Assembly: GCA_026075535.2 (NCBI GenBank)
Contig: AP026550.1
Location: 5,208,001-5,272,000 of the forward strand
Length of the DNA stretch: 64,000 nucleotides
Direction of reading: 5' to 3'
DNA from: Tricholoma matsutake
Taxonomy: Eukaryota; Basidiomycota; Agaricomycetes; Agaricales; Tricholomataceae
Within the stretch, counting starts at the first letter, position 1; every line of letters begins with the position of its first letter. Shown here in pieces: positions 32,445 to 43,300 of the stretch. The notes under the pieces were generated by a model. That model ran no database searches. It saw only the letters and a list, made by a program, of their open reading frames with translations, and was not told the DNA's origin. The position numbers and the translations under genes were made by a program.

Positions 32445-33738
32445 CTACTCTTCCAACATCTCCTCCACCACTTCTATCTGCCTGCACAAAACCTCCATCT
32501 CGACCTTCAACTCCACCAACCTCATCACCAGGAATTGATGACAAGTCACAACCTCCTCATCGACATCCTCACCCTCTTCAAAAGATGCGATACTTTCACT
32601 TTTGCCTTTGCCTTTCCCTTCGACGACCTCTTTTTCTCCTTCAATGGTCTCAAAGGTCCTGCAACTGGTTTGACATCGGCGATGGGACCCACAATGTGAA
32701 TTCGAGGTACTTTTGATTCAAAGGATAGGTTAGCCTATGCCACAAAATTATATCGGATAAGTTTTGTACCTGGTTTTGGGCACAAATCTGGTTTCACAAC
32801 CCCGAATCTTCTCGCTTCACCTTTGTGAAGTCCCTGCCTCGAGACCCCTTCCCAGTAACACCCCTGCGCTGCCTGAGTGCACTTTGTGCACTTCGGGGCT
32901 CCCTCCTTGACAATGCATGACAGCTGGGATATCATCCTAGCACATTGATCGCACTATGACATTGTTAGCAATCAGAAGAAAAACATCGAAGCCAAACTGA
33001 CTGGGCCTTCAAAGTTGAGAAGTCTACCCTCAGCAAACCTCCTCTGCTTGCTTTCTACCTCGTCATCGATGATCTCATCCTCCTCATCTCCACCTCCCTC
33101 AATCTCAACTGCCTTCCACTTCCCAATCCTGATTATTGGCAATCCTCTCAAATCTTCTTCCTCATCCTCCTCTCCAGCCTCTAGCCTCTCAATTGCTCAT
33201 GCTTCCACTGCAAGCTCCACATTTCATCGCTGCAGTTCCTCCTTCAACAAAGTTTTAGCACAAAACATGGCAAGAGCTGTGTTTCAAGCATCTCCTAACA
33301 CCCCCCTCTGAGCCTCGATCTTTGCCTTCTTCACATCTTCCTCCACCCTGTGAGCCTCCTCCTCCTCCTCCCAAACTTGTCTCGCTTCATCTTCCCTTCA
33401 CTCTCACTCTACCTGCTCACTCAGATCAGCAAACAAGAAGTTCCCACCCCATGAAAGCCATTTGCGTCGAGCCATCAGTTTGAACAGCTCAAAAACCTCT
33501 TCGACAACCTGTTGCATGGTCAAGTCGCACTCTTCGCCCAAATCATCTGCCAGTTCATCATATTCCACCTGAACATATCGCGTTAGAATCCAAATATCGA
33601 ATGGGAATTGGAAACTTACCATCTTCTCACAAAACCTTTCCCCCACACTTCAAAGTTGAGGTCTTCAGCGACACCGCGATCAGGCATCGATTTGGCATAT
33701 TTGAGGACTTTGGTGTTGAGTTCAGCGAGAAGAGACAT
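32445..33738 (-). pseudogene. Gypsy E antisense gene with introns and cysteine cluster
   Basis: Convergent with E pol and placed between integrase and 3' LTR. It starts MSLLAELNTKVLKYAKSMPD at 33738 (minus). An intron of about 50 bp fits 33619-33570 (GTAAGT, CTAAC, CAG). It continues VEYDELADDLGEECDLTMQQ, then a long acidic helical stretch in which TGA replaces arginine codons at about five places. Next comes CIVKEGAPKCTKCTQAAQGCYWEG (near 32870-32915), similar in spacing to the cluster in the D antisense gene, and a probable second intron near 32640-32745 with GGCTAACC. A lysine-rich patch and a coiled coil end it at 32445. The plus-strand reading frames here are by-products. Function unknown; a DNA-binding role is a guess. 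Confidence 0.6.
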
Positions 33739-33875
33739 GATGAGATATAGTGTCGAAGGTTTAAGAGGTGACAAAGAAGAATGAGAAGTTTCTCAAGTTT
33801 TGTTTACAATTTCAACATGATCACGCAGTTTGCACATGACTCCGATCAGCTGACTGGAACAGTCAGGATTTCAGT

Positions 33876-33886
33876 AAGGGGGAGGA
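33876..33886 (+). promoter_or_regulatory. Polypurine tract of Gypsy E
   Basis: AAGGGGGAGGA just before a TGATAG that could open the 3' LTR. It primes plus-strand DNA in LTR elements. Gypsy D has a similar tract (AAGGGGGAAA on the minus strand, 20023-20037). Confidence 0.55.
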
Positions 33887-34453
33887 TGATAGGTCCACTG
33901 TGCGCTCTAAGCTCTGGGAATGTCTCCAGAGGCATCGACACATCAACACGCATGCTCCCAACCCATATGAACCCCATGACACCACTCCGAAACTACTTCA
34001 AACAATTTTGAACAATTTTAAACAATCTCGAATGACTTCAAACAACTTCACAGCACTTCGAATGCCTTCAGCCACCATACACCTATTGCACTGCCCTTCG
34101 GATACATGCAGCACACCTTGTAAGAGTTAGTGTGTCACATATCGAGCACCACCAGACATGAGGAGACACAACGATGGGATTTTAGGACATGATTGTGGTG
34201 CTTTGATATCTTGATGATTATATTGGATCAATGGGGACAGGTACCCATGATAAATCATGACTCTATATGTTTCCCTTCTCATCTTCTTTCATTTATTCTA
34301 TGATTTGCAAAGATTCTCTATTGTTTTATATCTTGCCTCATGTATGTAATGAAAGCACACTTGTGCCTTGACCACTTACGAGCGCGAACCACGTAAATTG
34401 GAACTTGATATGGATTGAAGGGGGAGTCAAGTACTAACTAAGACATCGTTCGT

Positions 34454-36648
34454 CGCTCCTTGACTTGTTACAACCACCATAAATAGTGGTAAACACCTCT
34501 GCTCAATGTTGCACGCGACGTCGACACTTCAATTTTTGTCCGATTTTCGATCGGATTTCGCCATCACAAACGCTCTCGGCGTCTCCAGGCCTGCCCTGAT
34601 TTGCTAAGAGATCCGTCCATCCAATCTCCGGGGATGTCTCGGTCATTGTTTCCAACAGTGACTGCTATCTGTCTCGTTCCCCTTGGCTTCGAGGATCCTG
34701 GCTAGGTGAGTGATGTCTATGAAAGAGTAGTCTGGGTCCCTATGGGGGCTTAGAGTGGGTGTGGGATGCCTGCTTCAATGCTCGCCCAAGTAGAAGTGCT
34801 CGTTTAGCTGGGGGAGGTCTGGCTTAGGGGGAAGGACGTTCTTACTGGACTGCTGGCTGTCTGGGAGGCTCCCAGCCTCCATGCTCTGTGAGTTTCTATT
34901 ACTAGAGACATGCTACACTGACTACCTGTTGGAATACACCATTGTTAAAAGGGGCCGGGCGATGGTGCCCCCTGACAGCTAGGTCGACGCTCTGGTGGCC
35001 GCTACTCACCACCAACCCTCTACCTCCGGTGCTCACTCTTCTAGGGTGTTATGACCCGGGTTCAGTCTTCTCCCACTGGGTGACAGGATGTGCGGCCTGT
35101 CCCCCCCTCGGAGCGTTTGGAGGCAGTATCAGGTGGACCCGGAATAGAGATAAGGGACCAACCATTATCGATGGCACGCTACGTATCTTGATTTCTACTA
35201 TCACCTACTAGCATTAACTTCCCCTCTCAATGCCTAAATGGCGAACCAGAGCCCAAACACCACGCTGGGGTCTACACGACCCCTCCCTGATTACGGGCGA
35301 CATCTATGACGATGGCGTCCAAGACTACGACACCCGGTACGATCAAGATGATCCGGATGTAGCTACTGCCCTACGGGCAGTTAGAGATCTATGGGCTGGA
35401 GAAGACCTCTCCGACCCTGAGGATGACGAGGACTCTCTTGCTATGCAAGAGGCCCTCAATTACGCTGAGAGCAGCCCCAAGCTGGCCTCGAGGCAAACGA
35501 TAGACCATGTGCTGTGGGCGCAGGACGTCCATGTCGCACATAAACGATGGACTCACAGGAGCTCGGCATGGCCGAGCTCTTCTATCCGGAGGCATCCCCT
35601 GCCCCATTACCGCCTTTGCCCCCCATCCCTGAGTTGGTGGAGGACGAAGTGCCGCTATCTGTGAATGACAGGTTGGAAATTGAAGCCACCTCTCATGCCA
35701 TGCTACACCAACTCGACGCGATGACCATGTTTATTGGTACCGTCCGTACATCCGCCGTTCCCCCTGCAGAGAGGAACGCATGGCGCCAAATGGCCTGGGA
35801 GTTATTCACGACCACCTGGCGACTGTCTGAGACGATGTCGGCGGAACTAGCAGCTGTTCCGACACCTCTCGATCTCACGTCTCCGGCAGCCTTCCGGGCT
35901 TCCTATGCGGCAATGCACACTGCTCAATCAGAGCCTCAATCTGGGGAACCCTCGTCCCCAGCACGGCGCCGTCGCCCTCGAGGTCCTCGTGGACAGCAGC
36001 GCCGCAACTAGTACAGGGGCCTATCCCCCTCTACATTCACGGCCACCAAGCACCAATTGGTGGCCATTATCGGGATGGTGACATGGTGTCGCCTCCCTAT
36101 ACCTTCCCCCCGCTGCGGGGGGGACGATGTCATCGAGTGCGTGCACTTGCTTGCATTTGCTCGAGGGGGGCCCCGGCCCCCCACTTACGGCGGTTACGGT
36201 GAATAACCAGGTGAACAACCATCCGCCTCGCTACTGTCACTCATGCACAACATGGTGATGGTCCACCTCACTCATCTGGGGTGGTCAATCCTCGCTGGCT
36301 GGAAATACGCAGACGGTTATTCCTCCGCAAGGGGGGATTTACGGTGAATTAACACTGCTGTGCCTGGTCTGGCCTTGGTCGGACATGTGGCTGGGGGACC
36401 GTTTGCTCCAGGGGGCGATCTAATGGCTAGCTTCGGGAGGGGGGGCTCCCCCTCTGGATTATTGCCTTTCCTGGCTGAGAGGCCAACGTCTGTGGCACTG
36501 CCCGCCTAAAGTGGCTAAAACGAGGACCTGGGCAGGATATGGGCGAGGGGAAGCGTAGTTATAGTAGTACCCAACTTTGTATCATGCTCCACGGACTGCG
36601 ATCGAGCCCCACGTTATAAATTGTTGACCAAAAAAAAAAAAAAAAAAA
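34454..36648 (+). mobile_element. N7: full-length family-N element in the Gypsy C LTR
   Basis: Flanked by gacatcgttcgt (34442-34453) and gacatcattcgt (36649-36660), a 12-bp duplication with one change, and a 19-A tail at 36630-36648. Same subfamily as N3 and N6. Confidence 0.93.
35230..36011 (+). pseudogene. Family-N protein in N7, 28-bp deletion
   Basis: ATG 35230 gives MPKWRTRAQTPRWGLHDPS and stays in frame to HVAHKRWT near 35552. There 28 bp present in N6 (gcagtctcgaacac...) are missing, between short repeats actcgcag/tcacag. The frame shifts and the old one stops at 35664. The correct C-terminal frame resumes at about 35553 with SQELGMAELFYPEASPAPLPP and runs to RRRRPRGPRGQQRRN at 36011. 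Apart from this slip the two halves are intact and very close to N6. Function unknown. Confidence 0.8.
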
Positions 36649-36847
36649 GACATCATTCGTGAATCAACAGTTATGCACATGATCATGTATATTAGTAATG
36701 GTCCAGGAAGACATGTGATAGAAAAGGTAATGCGTTGGTGGGAAGTAGGAAGGTAGTAAGATAATCAATGGAATTATCTTACACTCACATATATCCTCTT
36801 AAAAAAAAGCACTGGGGGGGAGGAGGATGTAAGCATGTTGAGACTCG

Positions 36848-38493
36848 CTAAGGGTGCTCTGCTTCATATAGCGCCAGTGCTTCTGTTTCCAGAAGTTCTG
36901 ATCGTGGCAACCATAGGTCGTGTTCTGGTCTGTATCCCATCCATCTCACTAGGAATTGGTGGCCTCTCCCTCTAGGCCGACAATCAAGGATTTTGTCGAC
37001 GAAATATTCTGTACTTCCATCAATAGTGACCAGTGGCTTTGGAGGAATATGTGCCCACCCTGGGAAGAGGTCATCATTGTTAGGGATGTGCATTCGCAGC
37101 TGCGTGATGTGGAAGGTAGAATAAGCTTTGGATGGTGGCGGGAGCAAGAGTTTGTATGAGGAGGATTTGGGGAAGGCTTGCGTAATTTTGTACAGTCTGT
37201 CAAATCTTGGCATGAACTTGGCTACCCGTCCATCTTTTGCGCATATATAGTCCCTCCGTTGATGAGCTGTCGCGAGCATCACTTTGTCGCCTATTCCAAA
37301 TGCTGGTTCTGGGAGTCGGTCCTTGTTAGCAAAATGTGCTTGCTGGATCTTTGCCACTAAGAGATTATCTTTAGCCACATTAGTCTCTTCCTCCATGGCT
37401 TCAATGCATGTATGCGCTGCTGTGTCTTCATCCTGGATGCTTTGTGGTGTCTCATTTAATGGTGTTGTGATCAAGGGTGGCAATAGTTTAGGTGATCATC
37501 CGGTCTTCAGTATGAATGGTGAAACCCCGGTTGACGTGTTAGGAGTGTTCATGATATCGAACCTAACTTTTGGCAATGCCTTTACCCATCCCTTCTGGTT
37601 TTGTTCAACATGGAAATGCAAGCATTGCACCATGGTCTTGTTTGAGTGCTCTGAAGACCCATTGGTCTGTGGATGGTATGCTGTAGAAAGTTTGTGACTG
37701 ATACCCATGAGTTTCATGAGCGCCTTCCAGAATTTTGAAATGAAAAGTTTGTCGCAGTCACTGATAATCTCCACAGGGCATCCATTTTCGCAGTACCACT
37801 GGTTGAAGAAAAGGAACGTGAAGTCCTCTGTGGTCATGTTATTGTGACAAGGTACAATTTGTATATCAGCGCCCAGGCAGTCCATCATCGTGATGATGGC
37901 ATCAAATCCATCATCCTTTGGTAATGGCCCGACAAAGTCAATTGCAACCGAATCAAAGCGTTTGTCGGGGATAGGTAAGGGGTGCAGCAGTCCTGCTGTC
38001 TTGGATGTGAAGGATTTGTTCCGTTGGCAGTCTGCACACCCTGGGATGTAGCTGCGCCCCAGGTCTTGCTGCATGTTTGGCCAGTAAAATCATTGCGGAG
38101 GTTCACGTAGGACTTTTCTGTGCCAAAATGACCTAAGTTATCATGTGCCAACTGGAATAGTCGCTCCCTGAGGTTTTTGTATTTCAGGATCACCAGTCTG
38201 CTGCCGATGAAGAGGAGTCCATGTTGTAGTACAATGTTCAATTTGGTGTCTAGCATGCCTTGCTTTAGATCGTCGAGTATACCCAAACACCATGGGTCCA
38301 TTTGATAGCCGTTTTTGATACACATGATGAGTTTAGGGTCTGAGTTGATGGTGAACACTGCCAATGCTACAATCGCCGACGTGTCTGTGTCCACAGAGTT
38401 GGGAAGTCTAGATAATGCATCCGCGACAGTGTTCCATTCCCCGTTGATGTACGTGATGTTGTACTCATACTGGGATAAGTACTCCATCCACCT
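36848..38493 (-). pseudogene. Gypsy C integrase and chromodomain
   Basis: Minus strand. RNase H end and linker: MEYLSQYEYNITYINGEWNT, VADALSRLPNS (38487 down). H2C2 region LAHDNLGHFGTEKSYVNLR. Integrase core: VAIDFVGPLPKDDGFD (Asp), EIISDCDKLFISKFW (Asp), HPQTNGSSEHSNKTM (Glu), so the catalytic triad is intact. GPY-like ILKTG and KLLLPPPSKAYSTFHITQLR follow, then the chromodomain FVDKILDCRPRGRGHQFLVRWMGYRPEHDLWLPRSEL near 36870-36990. Frame breaks lie near 38080 and 37490. The upstream half of pol is at 48286-49740 beyond Gypsy B. Confidence 0.88.
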
Positions 38494-38858
38494 TGTTATG
38501 ATTTGTCATAACCCACGATGACCAGATGTATGCCAGCAAGGCTGGGTACTTTAATTTTTCCATTCGACTCGACTCACCTCCGACGGAAGACGCCTTGACG
38601 CATGGTGACTCCATGCATCCGAACCCACTCCCACATGCACCGTGGTACGACAACCCCTTTACATGAGGTCTGTGACATTGGATGCCTCATGCGTAGCATG
38701 AGGCTTATCTCTTATTGTTCTCTGACATGCTGCACTGCAGCACTCCGTGGCATTGGACGCCTCATGCAAGGCATGAGGCCTGTCTTTTCTATTGTTCTTT
38801 CTATTTATACTTGATAACAATCCTACATTCCAATTGGATGATAGACATCTTCGAACTG

Positions 38859-38866
38859 TATATAAG
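38859..38866 (+). promoter_or_regulatory. TATA box of Gypsy B
   Basis: TATATAAG, 32 nt upstream of tcagcttgacct, the segment that matches the priming site and is therefore expected to be the RNA 5' end. Confidence 0.7.
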
Positions 38867-38940
38867 CCGTAGTAATACTGTCTGTATTCCTCAGCTTGAC
38901 CTAATTCAACCAACGGTCTTAGACTCAACCAGAACACTCG

Positions 38941-39190
38941 ACAACTAAGGAAGTCCCTTAGTTGTGATACACTCGAACTCGACAGCTTAGGAAGCCCCTA
39001 GCTGTGATAACCCAAACTCGACAGTTGGAAAGCCTCCAACTGTGATACACAAACCGACGGTCTACTCAGAAAGCCTATGAGTACAGAAAGCCGTGACAAC
39101 TTGAGGAAGTACCCAAGCGAAGGCAGGAAGCCCAATACACTAGGAAAGTCTCCTAGTGCAATACGAGACAGTTGGAAAGCCTCCAACTGT
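38941..39190 (+). repeat. Array of AAGYC-pentaloop hairpins in the Gypsy B leader
   Basis: At least six stem-loops: 38941-38965 (10 bp, loop aagtc), 38982-39005 (9 bp with a bulge, aagcc), 39021-39043 (9 bp, aagcc), 39063-39083 (loop aagcc; perfect 8 bp in the 3' LTR copy at 48114-48134), 39138-39158 (8 bp, aagtc), 39168-39190 (9 bp, aagcc). A weaker one at 39100-39117 has loop aagta. Stems differ; loops are kept. Confidence 0.85.
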
Positions 39191-39236
39191 AACACACAAA
39201 GCCAAGGCTGAGTTAAAGACCTATAGTCTTAACAAA

Positions 39237-39248
39237 AGGTCAAGCTGA
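39237..39248 (+). promoter_or_regulatory. Gypsy B primer-binding site (self-priming)
   Basis: aggtcaagctga starts 2 nt after the LTR. Its exact 12-nt reverse complement is at 38891-38902 in the LTR. A palindrome cacctacctaggtg follows at 39260-39273. Confidence 0.8.
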
Positions 39249-39518
39249 TCTACGAAGTCCACCTACCTAGGTGCAGACACAACATCTTTCAGACAAAGCC
39301 CAGATAGACCTCCAACAGGAGCATCATCATCAGGAAGAACCCCATGGTATAGATACCAGGGTCGACTAGTACAATACTCGGAACCAGCACAGAAGTGGTT
39401 CTCAAAGAGAACCAGTGACAAAGAACCCCGATACCTCGACAAAGAGGATTTTAGATCCTTTGATACAGAAGAAACCCCAGAACGAGATCCATTCTCCCTA
39501 TCCAACGACAATGCCAAC

Positions 39519-40370
39519 ATGTCTACCGAACCCACCACATCAACCAAGGAGATCAGGATACGAACCCCCTCCGACTTCATGGGGGACCGAACTAGAACTG
39601 CGAAGTTCTTACAAGAAGTGAAACTCTATCTGAGAGTAAACCATGGAATCTACGACACAGATGAGAAGAAGATCATCTTCGTGTTGTCCTTCATGAACAG
39701 AGGAATGGCTGCACCCTGGGCACAGACTTGGGCAGAAAGGGAAGACCTAGGAACCTGGTCTACCTTTGAAGCCATGCTCAGGACAGCGTTCATGCCAATC
39801 GACAAAGCTGGCAGGGCCAGAACCAAGATGAAGACATTGAAACAGGGACAGGACCTGGAGGACTACATTGCGCAGTTCCGAATCCTGCGAGAGAAGGTGG
39901 GAATCAATGATGACACCGCCCTCATTGAACTCTTTATGGATGGGTTGAACCCCAAGCTCCTCGAAAGAGTCTTCAACATGGAAACAATCCCAACAACCTT
40001 GGAAGGAATGATCAACGCCGCCTCCAAGTATGATGGACAGTGGAGGAGAGCAAAATCCATAACAGGGAGGCTGCAGGAGGCTTTTACAAGGAAGCTCCCG
40101 GCCTCTAAGGCAAAGGAAACCCCACTCGAGATCAACCGCCTCTCCTACCAGGAGAGGATCAAACACATGAAGAAAGGATTGTGCTTTGTGTGCCACCAGC
40201 CTCGACACAGAGCAACTGAACACAAGAAAGGGGAAAAGAGGACCGAGGACCGGCCATCCCCAAAGAATAAAGGAAAAGAAGCCTACTCTAGGATCCGAGC
40301 GATCGTAGGAGAACTAGATGAAGAAGAAAAGAAAGAAGCTCTCGCTGCAATTGAGGACGAGGGTTTTTAA
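39519..40370 (+). CDS. Gypsy B gag (283 aa or longer)
   Basis: Capsid-type protein that packages the element RNA. From ATG 39519 it reads MSTEPTTSTKEIRIRTPSDF, then a capsid region FLQEVKLYLRVNHGIYDTDEKKI through MAAPWAQTWAER, DLEDYIAQFRILREKVGI and ALIELFMDGLNPKLLERV, and a zinc-knuckle-like CFVCHQPRHRATEH near residues 220-235 (last Cys replaced by His). The same frame is open upstream from 39249 and encodes WYRYQGRLVQYSEPAQKWF, also found in Gypsy A, so the natural start was probably further 5' and its ATG has been lost. It ends EDEGF-stop; the stop overlaps the slippery site used to enter pol. Confidence 0.85.
   Translation: MSTEPTTSTKEIRIRTPSDFMGDRTRTAKFLQEVKLYLRVNHGIYDTDEKKIIFVLSFMNRGMAAPWAQTWAEREDLGTWSTFEAMLRTAFMPIDKAGRARTKMKTLKQGQDLEDYIAQFRILREKVGINDDTALIELFMDGLNPKLLERVFNMETIPTTLEGMINAASKYDGQWRRAKSITGRLQEAFTRKLPASKAKETPLEINRLSYQERIKHMKKGLCFVCHQPRHRATEHKKGEKRTEDRPSPKNKGKEAYSRIRAIVGELDEEEKKEALAAIEDEGF
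40361..40367 (+). promoter_or_regulatory. -1 ribosomal frameshift site of Gypsy B
   Basis: GGGTTTT, read as G GGT TTT in the gag frame and followed at once by the gag stop TAA. Pol is open in the -1 frame from here (GFLKRWP...SVLLATLKNQSM). Gypsy A has the same site at 56348-56354. Confidence 0.75.
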
Positions 40371-43300
40371 AGAGGTGGCCTGCCTCGATGCCAGGTACCA
40401 CCAAACTTTCCATCTGCTCTGTACTACTAGCCACTTTGAAAAATCAATCTATGCGCTTAGATGTCAAAGTGGCAGGGACGGGCAGAGGAAAAGACATCAA
40501 AACCGAAGCCCTACTCGACTCAGGAGTGGGAGGGATATTCATGAGCCATGAATTTGCAGAAAGCAGTGGATTTGAATTGCACCCCCTGGAAAGGGTAATC
40601 AGAGTCAAGAACATGGATGGAACCCCAAACAAGAGAGGGGAAATCTCCCACTGTGCCAGAGGACTCTTAACAATCAACGGAAGGACTTTCCCAATGACCT
40701 TCCTGATTGCAGGACTGGGAAAGGAATCAATCATCCTAGGTCTGCCATGGCTCAGAAGAATCAACCCAGTGATCGACTGGAAGATCGGAACCTTCCAGTT
40801 CAGGACAAAGGACAAGACTTACCCAGAGTTCTCAGATGGGAAAGGAAGAACCCTTATCGGAAGGGTGCGAACCGAGAAACCCAACGAAGGGTACCTATCA
40901 TGGCACCAGAGGGGAACTGAAAAGCAGAAGGACCCCTTTGACATGATGAAAGAAGAGCGACAGGCATGGTGCCGAAAGATTGTTGCCAAAGAACAAGAAA
41001 AGCTCGCCCTCAAGAAGAAGTCTGCCGAGGAAGAACGAGCACGATGGAAAAAGGTGGCCACCAGAGAACTGGAGAGACTGGCCACCAGAAAAGAAGAAGG
41101 ACGACTGGCATCGGCCCGAATAGTCGTGAAACTAAGGGAAATGCTTACCCCAAAGAAAGAGAAACCGATGAATGAAGAACGGCGAGTGGATTGCCAAAGA
41201 ATTGTCGCCAAGGCAAGATTAATGGGGGGAGCCCTCCATGCTGAACCAAGGAGAAACAAGATGCCTGTTGAGACAAGAAAGGCGACAATTGAAGAAATAG
41301 ACGATGAAGAGATCGCGATCACTACTCTTCAGAATGCGGAACCCATTGGGCCGCAAGATGAAGAAGACACTGGGAAGGAAAACCCAGCACAGGCAAACCA
41401 TGAACAGGCAACGGAACAGGCAACGGAACAACCGAAAGAGACACCCGAACTAAAGATTGAAGACAACGAGCTACTAGTCGCCTACATCCGAGGAGAACCT
41501 GTCATTGGAATATTCGAACCAGCTAGGACACCGCTGACAGAGGAATATGATGAGCCAAGATATGGATATTCTCAGACGACGAAGAAAATCTCTTGGATCG
41601 TGAAGGCAAAAGGATCACCACGATATGCTTATGGACAAAACATCTGGATTAGGGCAAAGACATCAGTCTCTCAACACCTGATACACAAGAAGGAAGGAGA
41701 CCCCGAACAGAAGACCCTAGATGAACTACTCCCCGAACAGTACAAGGAGTACCGACGGATATTTGAAAAGGAAGCATCGGAACGATTCCCAGAATCAAGA
41801 CCCTGGGATCATGCGATTGAACTGAAACCGGACTTTGTAGCGAAGGATTGCAGGGTTTACCCGTTGTCATTAGCAGAACAGAAGAAACTCGATGAGTTTC
41901 TTGACGAAAGCCTGCAGAAGGGATACATCTGACCATCGAAATTGCCCATGGCATCGCCATTCTTCTTCGTTGTGAAGAAGGACTCGGATGCACTATGACC
42001 CTGCCAAGATTACAGGTACTTGAATAACGGAACGATCAAGAACACCTACCCGCTGCCGCTGGTAGGAGACCTGTTGGACAAACTAAGAGGGGCAAAATGG
42101 TTTATGAAATTGGACATCCGATGGGGATATCACAACGTCAGGATCAAAGATGGGGATCAATGGAAAGCAGCCTTCAAGATGAACCGAGGGCTGTTTGAAC
42201 CAATGGTGATGTTCTTCGGATTATGCAACTCACCGGCGACCTTCCAGGCAATGATGAACGAGATATTCCGCGACATGGTCGGAGAAGGATGGCTTGTGAT
42301 TTACATGGACGACATCCTGATATTCTCCAAGGATCAGAACGAACACCAGGAAACACCAGGAAAGGACAAAGAGGGTACTGCAAAGACTGGCAGAAAATGA
42401 CTTATACCTGAAGCCAGAGAAATGCAAGTTCGATGTCCACAAAGTGGAATTCTTGGGTCTGATCATCCAACCCAACAAAATTGCCATGGACAGCACGAAA
42501 CTGGCAGGTATACAGGATTGGCCAACCCTGACAAACGTAAAGGCAGTCAGATCTTTCCTGGGATTTGGAAACTTCTACAGGAAGTTTATCGGACATTTTG
42601 CGGAGACAAGCAGACCGCTTAATGAACTGACGAAGAAGAACAAGACGTTCAACTGGACAAAGGAATGCAAACAGGCCTTTCAAACACTGAAAAGGAAATT
42701 TGCAGAAGCCCCAGTACTGCTGATGCCAGACCTGACAAAGCCATTCACAATCGAATCAGATGCCTCAAAACATGCGACAGGAGGAGTGCTGAGACAAAGG
42801 GACATGAATGGGGACTGGCACCCATGCAGATATATATCGCATGTGCTAACACCAATGGAACAGAACTACGAGATCTATGACAGGGAGCTACTAGCGATAA
42901 TACGATCGCTAGAAACCTGGAGACACTACCTGATGGGTTCAGAACACCCAGTGGTAATCCTGTCAGATCACAAAAACTTGACATACTTCCAAACAGCACA
43001 GAAACTGAACAGGCAACAGGCAAGATGGAGCTTATTCCTATCGGAATTCGACTTGCAGATCATCCATGTGCCTGGATCACAGATGGTGCAGAGCAATGCA
43101 TTGTCACAGAGAGCGGATCACATACTGGAAGAGGACAACAATAATGAAGATGTCACAATGCTGCCGGAAACAGTATTTGTGAAATTCATTGACACCGAAA
43201 TGCATGACCTACTTGCAGGGAGTATCATGAAAGATGATCTGGTAAAGAGTGCAATCGAGGCACTAAAGACCAAAGGAACACCACCGATAAAGTTGGCATT

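Larger units (their letters stand above)
34345..36783 (-). repeat. Gypsy C 3' LTR, split by N7
   Basis: Pieces 34345-34453 and 36649-36783, colinear with 51898-52129. The inner neighbour (36784 on) reads as gaggatatatgtgag upstream of the LTR on the minus strand, a weak polypurine tract. Confidence 0.9.
38494..39234 (+). repeat. Gypsy B 5' LTR (741 bp)
   Basis: TGTTA...TAACA. U3 contains two 9-bp-stem hairpins (GCCTCATGC/GCATGAGGC) at 38684-38704 and 38759-38779. The TATA box is at 38859-38866 and the predicted RNA start at about 38891. R-U5 (38941-39190) is filled with an array of pentaloop hairpins. Confidence 0.95.

Noticed and set aside
32261..32716. Plus-strand 151-codon frame as a gene
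   Set aside because: It lies opposite the antisense gene of Gypsy E and its composition follows from it.
38941..39190. Hairpin array as a CRISPR array
   Set aside because: Only the loops repeat, stems differ, spacing is irregular, and the setting is a fungal LTR.
40819..41322. Minus-strand 167-codon frame across Gypsy B pol
   Set aside because: Serine/phenylalanine-rich mirror of the charged pol spacer; no conservation logic or signals.
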